Shown here piece by piece: positions 18,801-27,469 of a stretch of 64,000 bases of DNA. Position 1 is the stretch's first letter. Every line of letters begins with the position of its first letter. Both the position numbers and the translations under genes were made by a program. Source of the stretch: Bacteroidota bacterium (GTDB taxonomy: Bacteria > Bacteroidota > Bacteroidia > AKYH767-A > OLB10); NCBI GenBank assembly GCA_016709725.1, contig JADJMG010000001.1:806001-870000 (forward strand). Reading direction: 5' to 3'. Under the pieces are notes generated by a model. That model was not told the origin of the DNA. It saw nothing but the letters and a program-made list of their open reading frames with translations, and searched no databases.

Positions 18801-20389
18801 TGAAAACAAACTTCGGACATCTTACCGCAGCTGCAGGTGTGGCTGGATTTATCAAGACGGTATTAGCCTTGCATCATAAAGAAATTCCTCGCAATTTATT
18901 TTATGAAAAAGCAAATTCGCAAATTGATTTTGCAAACACTCCTTTTTATGTGAACGACAAACACAATGCTTGGGATACCGAACTTCTTCCACGTAGAGCT
19001 GGAATTAGCTCCTTTGGAATTGGCGGAACCAATGCACATGTTATATTGGAAGAAGCACCAATTGCCACGCCATCTAGTATTTCACGTAGCAAACAATTAA
19101 TTGCACTCTCTGCAAAAACAGAAACGGCACTCGCTTTAAGAAAAGAAGAATTAAAAGAATATTTAAAAACACATCCTGACTTATTGCTTGCTGATGTATC
19201 CTACACGTTACAAAAAGGAAGACACGATTTTCCTCATCGTTGGTTTGTTACTACAGAAAATAATGAAGATACGATTCAGCAATTAGAACAGTCAGACAAT
19301 AAACGAAGTGCGAAGCAACATTTTACGCAGCAAGCAAATGGTGTTGTATTTATGTTTCCAGGTCAAGGCTCGCAATATGTTGGCATGGGAACGGCATTGT
19401 ATCGTGATGAAATTGTATTCAAAGATGCGGTGGATCGTTGTAATGAAATTTTAGAACCTATTCTAGGACGAGATCTTCGTACATTATTATTTGCAAAAGA
19501 TGGTGATGCGGATGCTGAAAAACTCTTAAAACAAACATATTTTACACAGCCTGCATTATTCACAATTGGTTATAGTTTAGCACAGTTATGGATGAGCTGG
19601 GGAATACAGCCCAAAGCACTCATCGGTCATAGCATTGGCGAATTCGTTGCTGCAACCATTGCAGGCGTCTTCAGTTTAGAAGAGGCACTAACGGTGGTGG
19701 CTAACCGCGGTAAGATGATGCAAAGTTGTCCGGAAGGAGGAATGCTTTCCGTGAGACTGCCCGAAGAAGCAATTCTTCCTTTGCTTAATGATAAAATTTC
19801 CATTGCGGCTGTAAACGGTCCACAACTTTGTGTGGTGGCCGGACCTCACGAAGAATTAGCAAAACTTCAACAAAAGTGGGAAGCAGAAGAAGTGATTTGT
19901 AAAGCACTTCATACTTCTCATGCATTTCACTCGCCCATGATGGATCCAATTGTGGAACCTTTTGCAGAGATTGTACGAACAGCGAAATTAAACGCACCAA
20001 AAATTCCGATTCTTTCAACCGTTACTAAAAAATGGATGACGGAAAGTGAAGCTACTGATCCAATGTACTGGGCAAATCATTTACGTGCGGCCGTTCGTTT
20101 TGCGGAAGGTGTAAAAGCGATTTGGGTGGATGAACCACGTTATATCATGTTGGAATTAGGTCCACGAAATACGGCATCTACATTAGCTCGACAACAAGCC
20201 ATCGATCCTAAGTCACAGAAAGCAGTTTCTTCCTTAGGTGATAATTCTTTGAATGACGCCGAATGGACGAACATTATTAGTGCTATCGGACAACTATGGT
20301 TGAATGGAATTACCATCGATCTGGACACCTATTACGCACTGGAAAAAAAGACATCGCATTGCTTTGCCTGGCTATCCATTCGAACATAA
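15893..20389 (+). CDS. Hybrid NRPS/PKS megasynthase, part 1: A-PCP-KS-AT
   Basis: This is the first part of an assembly line. The likely start is ATG 15932 (MSTFKNIHSQVEARALQHPD). Adenylation domain: LFTSGSTGQPKG about residue 164, NHYGPTET about 306, GRIDGQVKVRGYRIELGEIE about 413, SGKIDRKSLP about 503. Its pocket residues read by alignment to GrsA are D-V-Q-F-I-A-H-V-V, close to published proline codes. Carrier domain: LGGNSLL, Ser about 561. Ketosynthase: VHTACSTSL with Cys about 800, ETHGTAT and KTNFGHL, all catalytic residues intact. Acyltransferase: GHSIGE about 1244 and HAFHS about 1343, the malonyl-type signature. There is no loading condensation domain, so the amino acid is the starter unit. 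A one-base shift in an A7 run (20343-20349) ends the frame just where the AT-ACP linker continues in the next entry. Confidence 0.93.
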   Translation: MPDMKSDCRPIHHMSTFKNIHSQVEARALQHPDKQAVLHGNQKLTYFELNSQANALAHQLGQINGVKNGFVGVCLERSCDLMVAILGILKAGAAYVPFDIDYPVERLQYMAEISKIPVMVSTSSLGKKLPKGEYQIIDIQSINKEKEAKNLDLNIPNTQAAYVLFTSGSTGQPKGVKMPHKALLNLIDWQLQQTEVHDDGRTLQFAPISFDVHFQEIFSTWCDGGCICLIGDEERLNAPVLLNYIEKNNINRIFLPFVALQSLCELSKKTNANLSCLQEVITAGEQLQVTPAIIDFFNRIPHCKLFNHYGPTETHVVTSYLLEGAPSTWPLLPPIGKAIQQSEVYLLDENGKPVKDGEEGELFASGICLADGYLNRDDLTKERFTSNPFNTSEKLYKTGDLAKKLPDGNIQYLGRIDGQVKVRGYRIELGEIEVALSRFKNVIQAAATVREDKPGEKKLVGYLVFEKGHELQVKEVRTFLQTMLPEYMMPSAIVQLDDLPRTPSGKIDRKSLPIPDTKRPELGIPYVAAENETQKILCQLWSTLLNIDPIGINDNFFDLGGNSLLALQSVALLKMEYSLDLSVIKVYQYPTIAALSASIDGKENNKSLKKDMEARAKARHKKGTHSVQDAIAVIGMSLHFPGADTVDEFWNNLKNGVESIKFFTPQELDPSLPVDEVTDPNYIRARGIINDAKGFDAAFFQMNPNVAKATDPQQRVLLELAWNALEHSGYSPSRYDGLIGVFAGMGNSTYYLNNVLPNKDAVRRVGSLQAMTLNEKDYIATRIAYELNLKGLAVSVHTACSTSLTAIAQACNSLWNRECDMVLAGGSAITSPVNSGQRYEEGAIYSNDGHTRTFDDGARGTVFSDGAGIVVLKRYEDALADGDTIYAVVRGVALNNDGSDKGSFTAPSVDGQSAVISMAQAMAGVDASSISYVETHGTATPLGDPIEIEGLTKAFREHSDKNQYCALGSVKTNFGHLTAAAGVAGFIKTVLALHHKEIPRNLFYEKANSQIDFANTPFYVNDKHNAWDTELLPRRAGISSFGIGGTNAHVILEEAPIATPSSISRSKQLIALSAKTETALALRKEELKEYLKTHPDLLLADVSYTLQKGRHDFPHRWFVTTENNEDTIQQLEQSDNKRSAKQHFTQQANGVVFMFPGQGSQYVGMGTALYRDEIVFKDAVDRCNEILEPILGRDLRTLLFAKDGDADAEKLLKQTYFTQPALFTIGYSLAQLWMSWGIQPKALIGHSIGEFVAATIAGVFSLEEALTVVANRGKMMQSCPEGGMLSVRLPEEAILPLLNDKISIAAVNGPQLCVVAGPHEELAKLQQKWEAEEVICKALHTSHAFHSPMMDPIVEPFAEIVRTAKLNAPKIPILSTVTKKWMTESEATDPMYWANHLRAAVRFAEGVKAIWVDEPRYIMLELGPRNTASTLARQQAIDPKSQKAVSSLGDNSLNDAEWTNIISAIGQLWLNGITIDLDTYYALEKKTSHCFAWLSIRT

Positions 20390-22586
20390 AGAATTTTGGT
20401 TAGATCCACCATTACAGGTAAGTACTAATCACATTCAAGAAAATAATATTAATAACACCCCTGAAATAATAACAACACAACTTTCTTCTGCTATGCCTCA
20501 ACGCAAGGAACGAATAATAACAGAGATCCCCGAAATTCTTGAAGAAGCTTCGGGTATCGAATTGGAGGGAGCTGATCGCGACGCAGGCTTTGTAGAGCTC
20601 GGTCTCGACTCCCTATTTCTCACACAAATCGCACTCACCCTCACAAAAAAGTATAATACTAAGGTAACTTTCCGACAGCTCAACGAAGATTTGTCTTCGC
20701 TAAATACTTTATCTACCTACCTCGATCAACAATTACCTGCAGAGAAGGTAGTCGCATCACCACCACCTGTTTCATCTCGTCCAACAACATCTTCTCCACA
20801 ACAACAGGCACCTTCCGTAGTGCCTATGGGGAATATGAATGCGGGAGATGGAAATTTACAATGGCTCATCACTCAGCAATTACAAGTGATGCAACAACAA
20901 TTGCAAATGATGAGTGGCCAAGCGCCAATGCCTTTTGCAACACCATCTTCCTTTCCAAACACTGCTCCTAACGCATCGACTCCAAATCAACAAAGTGAAA
21001 CACCCTTTGTAAGTGCAGAGGAAGAAAACGAATTAAAAAAACCTTTTGGTGCTGTAGCTAGAATAGAAAAGTCGAACAACGGCCAATTTACCATTGACCA
21101 GCAGAAATGGTTGAGTGCTTTCATAGATGCTTATAATGCAAGAACAAAAAAATCAAAAGAATATACACAAGAGCATCGAGCACATTTGGCAGATCCTCGC
21201 GTAGTAACTGGATTCAAACCTCATTTAAAAGAAGTCACATATCAGCCAGTAGTTAATCGTTCATTGGGTTCAAAAATTTGGGATATTGATGGCAATGAAT
21301 ACTTAGATGTGTTAAATGGATTTGGATCGAACATGTTTGGACATAATCCACCATTCATTGTTGAAGCATTACAAGATCAATTACAAAAAGGATATGAATT
21401 AGGTCCACAGCATGAGTTGGCTGGAGAAGTAGCGAAGATGATTTGCGAACTTACCAATTATGATCGTGCTGGATTTTGTAACACAGGATCAGAAGCTGTA
21501 TTGGGTGCCATTCGTATAGCCCGTACCGTTACAGGTCGATCTACAATTATTTGCTTCAACGGCTCGTATCATGGCATCAACGATGAAGTAATATTACGTG
21601 GAACAAAAAAATTAAAATCAATTCCAGCGGCTGCAGGAATCATGCCCGAAGCGGTACAAAATATGTTGGTGTTAGATTATGGAACACCCGAAGCCTTAGC
21701 CATCATCAAAGAACGTGCTCATGAAATTGCTGCTGTACTTGTTGAACCAGTGCAAAGCAGAAGAGCTGATTTCCATCCTAAAGAATTTTTGCAAGCAGTA
21801 AGAAAAATTACAAGCGAAGCAGGAAGTCTACTCATTTTTGATGAAGTAATAACAGGATTCAGAACCTTACCCGGAGGAGCACAACAATTTTTTAATGTGA
21901 AAGCCGATCTTGGTACTTATGGTAAAGTAGTGGGAGGCGGAATGCCTATCGGTGTTATCGCAGGAAAGCGTGAATACATGGATGCATTAGATGGAGGTCA
22001 CTGGCAGTATGGTGATAAAAGTGTTCCGGAAATTGGAGTCACTTATTTCGCTGGAACATTTGTTCGACATCCTTTTGCGCTTGCTGCAGCAAAAGCCGTT
22101 TTGCTTCGCATGAAAGAAAAAGGACAAGCCTTACAAGATTCATTAACGAATAATACCACTCGTCTTGCTCAAGAAATTAATAAATATTGTGAGCAGCTAA
22201 AAACATCATTTCATATTGTTCATTTTGGTTCGCTTTTTAAACCAAAATATGATGCGGATATGCACAATATTGATTTGTTATTCTTAATTCTTAGACATAA
22301 AGGCATTCATATTTATGATGGATTCCCTTGTTTCTTAACCGAAGCACATACACAAGAAGACATAGACACCATCATACATAAATTTAAAGAAGCACTATTG
22401 GAAATTGTAGAACTTGGATTCATTCCTGGAGATACGAATGGTCAAAAGGTAAATGGGAAATCAAGCATTGCAAATCCTAAGTTCAATGCGAACAACCCTC
22501 CCATTCCGGGTGCTATGATAGGAAAAATCCAGACGGAAGTCCAGATTGGTTCGTTCCCGATCCTTCTCGACCAGGCAAATATTTGA
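20304..22586 (+). CDS. Hybrid NRPS/PKS megasynthase, part 2: ACP-aminotransferase
   Basis: This continues the preceding protein after the A7 frameshift. The linker HRIALPGYPFEHKEFWLDPP is the standard AT-to-carrier junction, so the true protein is about 2,220 residues and the apparent start at 20304 is not real. Domains: ACP with VELGLDSLFLT (Ser about 103), a Gln/Pro/Ser-rich linker (about 140-240), then a PLP aminotransferase of the glutamate-1-semialdehyde class (about 255-720) with FCNTGSEAVLGA, FNGSYHGINDE, LIFDEVITGFRT and the PLP Lys in TYGKVVGGGMPIG. KS-AT-ACP-aminotransferase order is known from mycosubtilin/iturin and microcystin synthases, where the domain converts the beta-keto thioester into a beta-amine. 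There are no KR, DH or ER domains, so the ketone is available for it. Confidence 0.92.
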   Translation: MELPSIWTPITHWKKRHRIALPGYPFEHKEFWLDPPLQVSTNHIQENNINNTPEIITTQLSSAMPQRKERIITEIPEILEEASGIELEGADRDAGFVELGLDSLFLTQIALTLTKKYNTKVTFRQLNEDLSSLNTLSTYLDQQLPAEKVVASPPPVSSRPTTSSPQQQAPSVVPMGNMNAGDGNLQWLITQQLQVMQQQLQMMSGQAPMPFATPSSFPNTAPNASTPNQQSETPFVSAEEENELKKPFGAVARIEKSNNGQFTIDQQKWLSAFIDAYNARTKKSKEYTQEHRAHLADPRVVTGFKPHLKEVTYQPVVNRSLGSKIWDIDGNEYLDVLNGFGSNMFGHNPPFIVEALQDQLQKGYELGPQHELAGEVAKMICELTNYDRAGFCNTGSEAVLGAIRIARTVTGRSTIICFNGSYHGINDEVILRGTKKLKSIPAAAGIMPEAVQNMLVLDYGTPEALAIIKERAHEIAAVLVEPVQSRRADFHPKEFLQAVRKITSEAGSLLIFDEVITGFRTLPGGAQQFFNVKADLGTYGKVVGGGMPIGVIAGKREYMDALDGGHWQYGDKSVPEIGVTYFAGTFVRHPFALAAAKAVLLRMKEKGQALQDSLTNNTTRLAQEINKYCEQLKTSFHIVHFGSLFKPKYDADMHNIDLLFLILRHKGIHIYDGFPCFLTEAHTQEDIDTIIHKFKEALLEIVELGFIPGDTNGQKVNGKSSIANPKFNANNPPIPGAMIGKIQTEVQIGSFPILLDQANI

Positions 22587-22619
22587 AACTAAACAATAAT
22601 TAAATACTTTTATAATTGT

Positions 22620-25600
22620 ATGTCAGTTATACCACCTGAATTAACTTTTGAAGCTGTTGATTTTGATCCGTTCGCACCGAACTCCACAACGGTTATTTCG
22701 ACTGAAGCACAACGCGAAATATTCACCTCTGTATTGTTGGGTGGAGATGCGGCGAATTGTGCCTATAATGAGTCGGTAACAATAAAAATTTCAGGGCCTT
22801 TAAACAAAGAATTACTAAAAGATTCTTTTGCAAAGGTTGTACATCGTCATGATGCACTTCGATCAACATTTAGTGAAGATGGACATTCCATTCTCATTTC
22901 AACAACGCTTGAACTTCCTTGGATTGAAACGGTAGTTCAAACAGATGAAGAAAAATATCTTTTAGTAAAAAAGGTATCAAAAGATGCAACACTTCAGACT
23001 TTTGATTTATTAAATGGGCCACTAATTCGGGTACATTTAATTTCTTATGGAGTCACCGATTTCACCTTAGTGGTTACTGGACATCATATTATCTGTGATG
23101 GATGGTCGTTGAGTCTGATGTTACGTGATTTGAGTATTATTTACTCAGCATCTGTAAAAGGCGAAATGCCCAATCTAGAACCTGCTGTTTCATTTATTCA
23201 GTATGCTCAAGAATTAGCGCAAGAAATTAATTCGAAAGATCAGGAGCAAGTAGAGTCATTTTGGGTTCAACAATTTCAAGATGAAATTCCTGTGGTTGAA
23301 TTTCCGAATGACAACTCGCGGCCTGCACTTCGTAGTTTTCACGCTAAGCGCATCGATGCTATCGTACCCGAAGAAATTGTGAAGGGAATGCGCGACGTAA
23401 GTAAAAAAACGAATGCAAGTTTCGTCACGCTGATGCTAAGTGCATTTGAATCCTTCCTCTACCATGTAACCGGTCAAGAAGACTTAGTGGTTGGATTGCC
23501 GGCTGCAGGACAAAACGTAGAAGGCCGATTTAATTTAGTGGGTCACTGTGTAAATTTACTTCCACTAAAAAGTAAAATTCAACCCAATCAACCATTCAAT
23601 GAGTATTTAATATCCAGAAAAGGGTATTTATTCGATGCATACGATCATCAACAATTTACTTTCGGAAGTTTAATTCAAAAATTAAATATACATCGCGATC
23701 CTTCTCGCATTCCATTAGTGCCTGTTGTTTTTAATGTGGACATCGGATTCTCCGAAGGTTTTCATTTTGAAGGTTGCACGTTTGAAGTCAGTACGAATCC
23801 AAGGCATTTCGAAAATTTCGAAATTTTCTTGAATGCTTCAGGTACTGGAAATCAATTAACATTAGAATGCACTTTCAACAACGATCTCTTCACCGAAGAG
23901 ATGATGCAAATTCGGATGCAGGAATTCATTTGCATTATGCAAAGTATTATTGAGAATCCCGCGAAACCTGTTGAAGCATTAAATGCCATTACTCCTATCG
24001 AAAAAGGGATTTTCAAGAAAAACAATGACACGAAAATCAAACATGAAAAACCACTTGGGATTCATGAATGTATAGAAGAGACTACAGAAACATTAAAGAA
24101 AAATCACATTGCCATTGTTGCAGGTGATAAACATATTACTTACGAAGAATTAAATTACTTATCAGGACATTGGGCCGCTCGACTGCAAGCACGAGGAATT
24201 AAGGAAGGAGATTTTATTGGTGTGTGCTTGCGTAGAACTGCCGAATTGCCAGTTGTACTTTTAAGCATTTTAAAATCGGGAGCAGCCTACATCCCCTTAG
24301 ATCCCGACTTTCCTGCCGATCGTTTACATTACATGGTAGAAGATGCTCCAGCTAAACAGGTCATCATTAGTAAAGAACTGCAAGAAGAATTGCAATTCCC
24401 TTTAGATAAGGTTATTTTCTTTGAAGACCTTAAAAATGAAACTAACGGTATTGAATATACCAAAAAGGCAGTAACGCCTGAAACTTTAGCTTATGTACTT
24501 TACACTTCTGGTTCAACAGGTAAACCAAAAGGAGTTGCAGTACGTCATGCATCCGTTACCAATCTACTAAATGACCTTGCTGCTAAAATGGGGCTGGATC
24601 GTGAAGAACGATTATTGTCGGTTACTACCATTTCATTCGACATTTCTGTCTTGGAGTTTTTTATGCCTTTGATGCATGGTGCCGGATTGCACTTGGCAAA
24701 TAAAACGCAGGCCATGGATCCTCGTTGGCTTAGTAATTATATTGATCAAAAAGCCATTCGCTTTATGCAAGCGACACCTGCCACTTACGATTTACTTTTT
24801 GCAGGAGGATGGCAAGGAAAAAAAGATTTAGCTGTCCTTTGTGGTGGAGAAGCGCTTCGAATTGAATTAGCAACCTTGTTATTGTCATGCAATCGCGATT
24901 TGTGGAACTTGTACGGTCCAACAGAAACTACTATTTGGTCAACAGTCTCGTTGGTAACACCACAAACATTACATCGTCAACGTAATGGAATTCTTTCCAT
25001 CGGAAAAGCCGTTGCTAATACCAAAACGTTCATCATGGACCAACGTGGGCATCCATGTCCAGTAGGAGTATCGGGTGAATTATGGATTGGAGGTGATGGA
25101 GTTTCGGCAGGATATTTAAATCGACCCGAGTTAACAGCAGAGAAATTTATTCCATCTCCCGACGGAGAAGGAATGGTTTATAAAACTGGAGATCGTGTTG
25201 TGATGGATCTTTCGGGCAATTTATTTTTCATGAATCGTTTCGACCATCAAGTGAAAGTGAGGGGTTATCGGATTGAGTTAGGTGAAATAGAAACTGCGAT
25301 CAATAACTGTGATCTCATTCAACAATCGGTTGTACTAACACATCCGGATAAGTCGGGACAAAACATGTTGGTGGTTTGGTTTAAAGCCAAGACAACCGAT
25401 TTATCGAACGTAGATATCATCAGCCACTGCAAAAGAATCATCATAAAACAACTACCTGAATACATGGTGCCGGCTGTATGGATACCCATGCAAGATTTTC
25501 CGTTAACACCCAATGGGAAGATTGATCGTAAGGCATTGCCATTACCTGGTGCTGTAGAAATTGATAGAAAAAAATTAGAAGAAGAAGTTACCACCCCTTT

Positions 25601-26336
25601 ACAGAAAACCATTATTAAATTATGGGAAGAAGTGCTACAAGTTCCCAACATTCGTCTTGACGATGATTTTTTTCAACTGGGAGGACACTCCATTCTTGCA
25701 GTGAAAATAATGGTCGATCTGGAAAACATGATGAATAAAAAATTGCCATTGGCTGTTTTGTTTACATCACCCACCATTCGAGCATTAAGTTCACTCTATG
25801 AAAAACAAGAGGATGAAAAAGTATGGAATCCTATAGTACCTTTACGTGAAGGTGGAATTAACAAGGCGCTATATTTTGCACATGGCATCAGCGGAAACGT
25901 ATTTAAATATCATGGATTAGGACAACGTTTACGAGGGAGTCAGCCTAGTTATGGATTGCAAGCTTTTGGATTGAACGGAGTAGATATTCCATTTCATGAC
26001 ATGCAACAGATGGCTGCTTATCATATCAAAGCCATTCGCGCAGTTCAACCTGAAGGCCCTTATTATTTAGCAGGAGGATCCTTTGGAGGATACCTTGCTT
26101 ATGAAATGGCCATTCAATTAAAAGAAGCGGGAGAAGAAATTGGTTTCCTTTGCATATTTGATATTGATGCCGCGAAGAAAAAAGATTTTCTTCCTGCTGG
26201 AATGAAACAAATTGTGGATGTACAACTTTTAGCTGAGCGTTTTGTAAAACGGGCTGTTGAGTTAGCGAAAGCAGATAAAGAAGAACGAAAAACTTATTTT
26301 GAAGCACGAAAAAAACAACAAGATCGTAAACAATGA
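22620..26336 (+). CDS. NRPS termination module: C-A-PCP-TE (TE end frameshifted)
   Basis: This encodes 1,238 residues and starts 33 bp after the previous stop. Condensation domain: HHIICDGWS about residue 155. Adenylation domain: YVLYTSGSTGKPKG about 625, NLYGPTETTIW about 762, VKVRGYRIELGEIE about 877, NGKIDRKALP about 964. The pocket reads D-I-L-Q-L-G-L-I-W by alignment to GrsA, a typical glycine code. Carrier domain: LGGHSILAV, Ser about 1022. Thioesterase: YFAHGISGNVFKYHGL, then nucleophile Ser in AGGSFGGYLAYEM about 1150. The frame ends early because of a shift in the A7 run at 26309-26315; the rest of the TE, including the catalytic His, follows in the next frame. It should condense the beta-amino acyl chain with glycine and release it by hydrolysis or cyclisation. 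Confidence 0.92.
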   Translation: MSVIPPELTFEAVDFDPFAPNSTTVISTEAQREIFTSVLLGGDAANCAYNESVTIKISGPLNKELLKDSFAKVVHRHDALRSTFSEDGHSILISTTLELPWIETVVQTDEEKYLLVKKVSKDATLQTFDLLNGPLIRVHLISYGVTDFTLVVTGHHIICDGWSLSLMLRDLSIIYSASVKGEMPNLEPAVSFIQYAQELAQEINSKDQEQVESFWVQQFQDEIPVVEFPNDNSRPALRSFHAKRIDAIVPEEIVKGMRDVSKKTNASFVTLMLSAFESFLYHVTGQEDLVVGLPAAGQNVEGRFNLVGHCVNLLPLKSKIQPNQPFNEYLISRKGYLFDAYDHQQFTFGSLIQKLNIHRDPSRIPLVPVVFNVDIGFSEGFHFEGCTFEVSTNPRHFENFEIFLNASGTGNQLTLECTFNNDLFTEEMMQIRMQEFICIMQSIIENPAKPVEALNAITPIEKGIFKKNNDTKIKHEKPLGIHECIEETTETLKKNHIAIVAGDKHITYEELNYLSGHWAARLQARGIKEGDFIGVCLRRTAELPVVLLSILKSGAAYIPLDPDFPADRLHYMVEDAPAKQVIISKELQEELQFPLDKVIFFEDLKNETNGIEYTKKAVTPETLAYVLYTSGSTGKPKGVAVRHASVTNLLNDLAAKMGLDREERLLSVTTISFDISVLEFFMPLMHGAGLHLANKTQAMDPRWLSNYIDQKAIRFMQATPATYDLLFAGGWQGKKDLAVLCGGEALRIELATLLLSCNRDLWNLYGPTETTIWSTVSLVTPQTLHRQRNGILSIGKAVANTKTFIMDQRGHPCPVGVSGELWIGGDGVSAGYLNRPELTAEKFIPSPDGEGMVYKTGDRVVMDLSGNLFFMNRFDHQVKVRGYRIELGEIETAINNCDLIQQSVVLTHPDKSGQNMLVVWFKAKTTDLSNVDIISHCKRIIIKQLPEYMVPAVWIPMQDFPLTPNGKIDRKALPLPGAVEIDRKKLEEEVTTPLQKTIIKLWEEVLQVPNIRLDDDFFQLGGHSILAVKIMVDLENMMNKKLPLAVLFTSPTIRALSSLYEKQEDEKVWNPIVPLREGGINKALYFAHGISGNVFKYHGLGQRLRGSQPSYGLQAFGLNGVDIPFHDMQQMAAYHIKAIRAVQPEGPYYLAGGSFGGYLAYEMAIQLKEAGEEIGFLCIFDIDAAKKKDFLPAGMKQIVDVQLLAERFVKRAVELAKADKEERKTYFEARKKQQDRKQ

Positions 26337-26661
26337 TATTGAATCGTGGCTCGAAAAATATAAAGTAACTGAAATGATTGGTGCTGAATCAGCGGCTTAC
26401 TTCCGAAGAATTGAAGAAGCTTGTCATGATGCACTCATGAGTTATAAAATTCGTGAGTACGATGGTGATATATTGTTGGTTCGCGCGCAAGATAGTTATT
26501 ACAATAACGAATACGATGATGATTTAGGATGGTCGCATTTTGTGAAAGGAAAAGTGGATGTACTCTTCGCACCAGGTGATCATAACAGCATCTTTTGGCC
26601 TCCTAACGTAGAATTTCTTGCAGACAAAATTGGTGATGAGCTTGAAAAAACCATGCGTTAA
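26299..26661 (+). CDS. C-terminal end of the thioesterase domain (frameshifted)
   Basis: This is not a separate gene. In the +1 frame after the A7 run (26309-26315) the thioesterase continues: NNDIESWLEKYKVTEMIG, a lid-like helical part, DILLVRAQDSYY, then DVLFAPGDHNSIFWPPNV with the expected catalytic His (GDH) and a C-terminal helix. The Ser in the previous frame and this His belong to one alpha/beta hydrolase. The stop at 26661 lies 4 bp before the phosphopantetheinyl transferase ATG (26666), so the genes are tightly coupled. Confidence 0.85.
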   Translation: MKHEKNNKIVNNDIESWLEKYKVTEMIGAESAAYFRRIEEACHDALMSYKIREYDGDILLVRAQDSYYNNEYDDDLGWSHFVKGKVDVLFAPGDHNSIFWPPNVEFLADKIGDELEKTMR

Positions 26662-26665
26662 CAAC

Positions 26666-27331
26666 ATGGAGCTACAGGAATTTATTTCCACTGATAAAAA
26701 AGTTAAAGAGATAAATCCGCGTAACCAAGTGCTACTTGTCTTAGCATCCGTTCCAGAACAAATGCCTTCATCACTATTTCTTTCTGAAGAAGAAAAATTA
26801 CGAGCTTCTCGATTTGTAAAAAAAGAAGTGATGCACAGTTATCAATATCAGCATCATCTTTTACGAGTGTTACTTTCGAAATGGCTGGATACATCTCCAG
26901 AAAAAATAAAATTTACGTTGAATCCATTTGGAAAACCGGAGCTGCCGAATGCTGAATTTTATTTTAATCTTAGTAGATCGGGAAATCAGTTAGCCTTCTA
27001 CTTTGGACCTGCGGAGGGCGGAGTAGATCTTGAAACCATCCGACCATCGGCACCATTTATTGAAATTGCAAAACAACATTTTCACGGCAACGAACAAAAT
27101 TTTATTGCGAGTGATGAAGATTTTTTTACCATTTGGACACGCAAAGAATCGGTGCTAAAGGCAATGGGTACTGGACTTCAATCCACAATTAGCGACTTAG
27201 ATACTACCGAAAGCACCATCAAAAAAGATGGACACACTTACCAAATTGCATCTTACCAATCGGATGAAAAGTTAATCAGTTTTGCTATGTCACAAAGTGA
27301 TTTTCAAACTCCGATTTGCCTTTCACTTTAA
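26666..27331 (+). CDS. 4'-phosphopantetheinyl transferase, Sfp type
   Basis: This enzyme transfers the phosphopantetheine arm from CoA to carrier-protein serines, activating the PCP and ACP domains encoded upstream. I use ATG 26666 (MELQEFIS), directly after the TE stop, rather than the upstream in-frame start at 26618 that overlaps the TE, giving 221 residues. Motifs: NPFGKPEL then FNLSRSG in the central region, GVDLETIRP (Mg-binding Asp/Glu), and FFTIWTRKESVLKAMGTGL (the WxxKE motif). Length fits the Sfp group. It is the last gene of the cluster; no exporter, regulator or resistance gene follows. Confidence 0.93.
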   Translation: MELQEFISTDKKVKEINPRNQVLLVLASVPEQMPSSLFLSEEEKLRASRFVKKEVMHSYQYQHHLLRVLLSKWLDTSPEKIKFTLNPFGKPELPNAEFYFNLSRSGNQLAFYFGPAEGGVDLETIRPSAPFIEIAKQHFHGNEQNFIASDEDFFTIWTRKESVLKAMGTGLQSTISDLDTTESTIKKDGHTYQIASYQSDEKLISFAMSQSDFQTPICLSL

Positions 27332-27447
27332 AAAATCGGTTTCCTGTATTGAAAAAGAGGGAAATTCTTCATTTTTTAAAAAAATACATTAATTCAGAAA
27401 CTCATCCGTCCTATAATTGTTGTTTTTATAAGAAAAGACATTAAATT

Positions 27448-27455
27448 TACCTTTT
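27448..27455 (+). promoter_or_regulatory. Candidate -7 element (TACCTTTT) for ferritin
   Basis: This is a near match to TAnnTTTG, 14 bp before the ferritin start. A TTG at 27420-27422 is 25 bp upstream, a little long for the usual spacing. Confidence 0.35.
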
Positions 27456-27469
27456 AAAATAAACTGATT

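Noticed and set aside
20343..20349. Programmed frameshift or transcriptional slippage at A7 as a regulatory device
   Set aside because: Other genes here break at G5, G4 and T5 as well, so an assembly-indel explanation covers all cases with fewer assumptions; kept only as an alternative.
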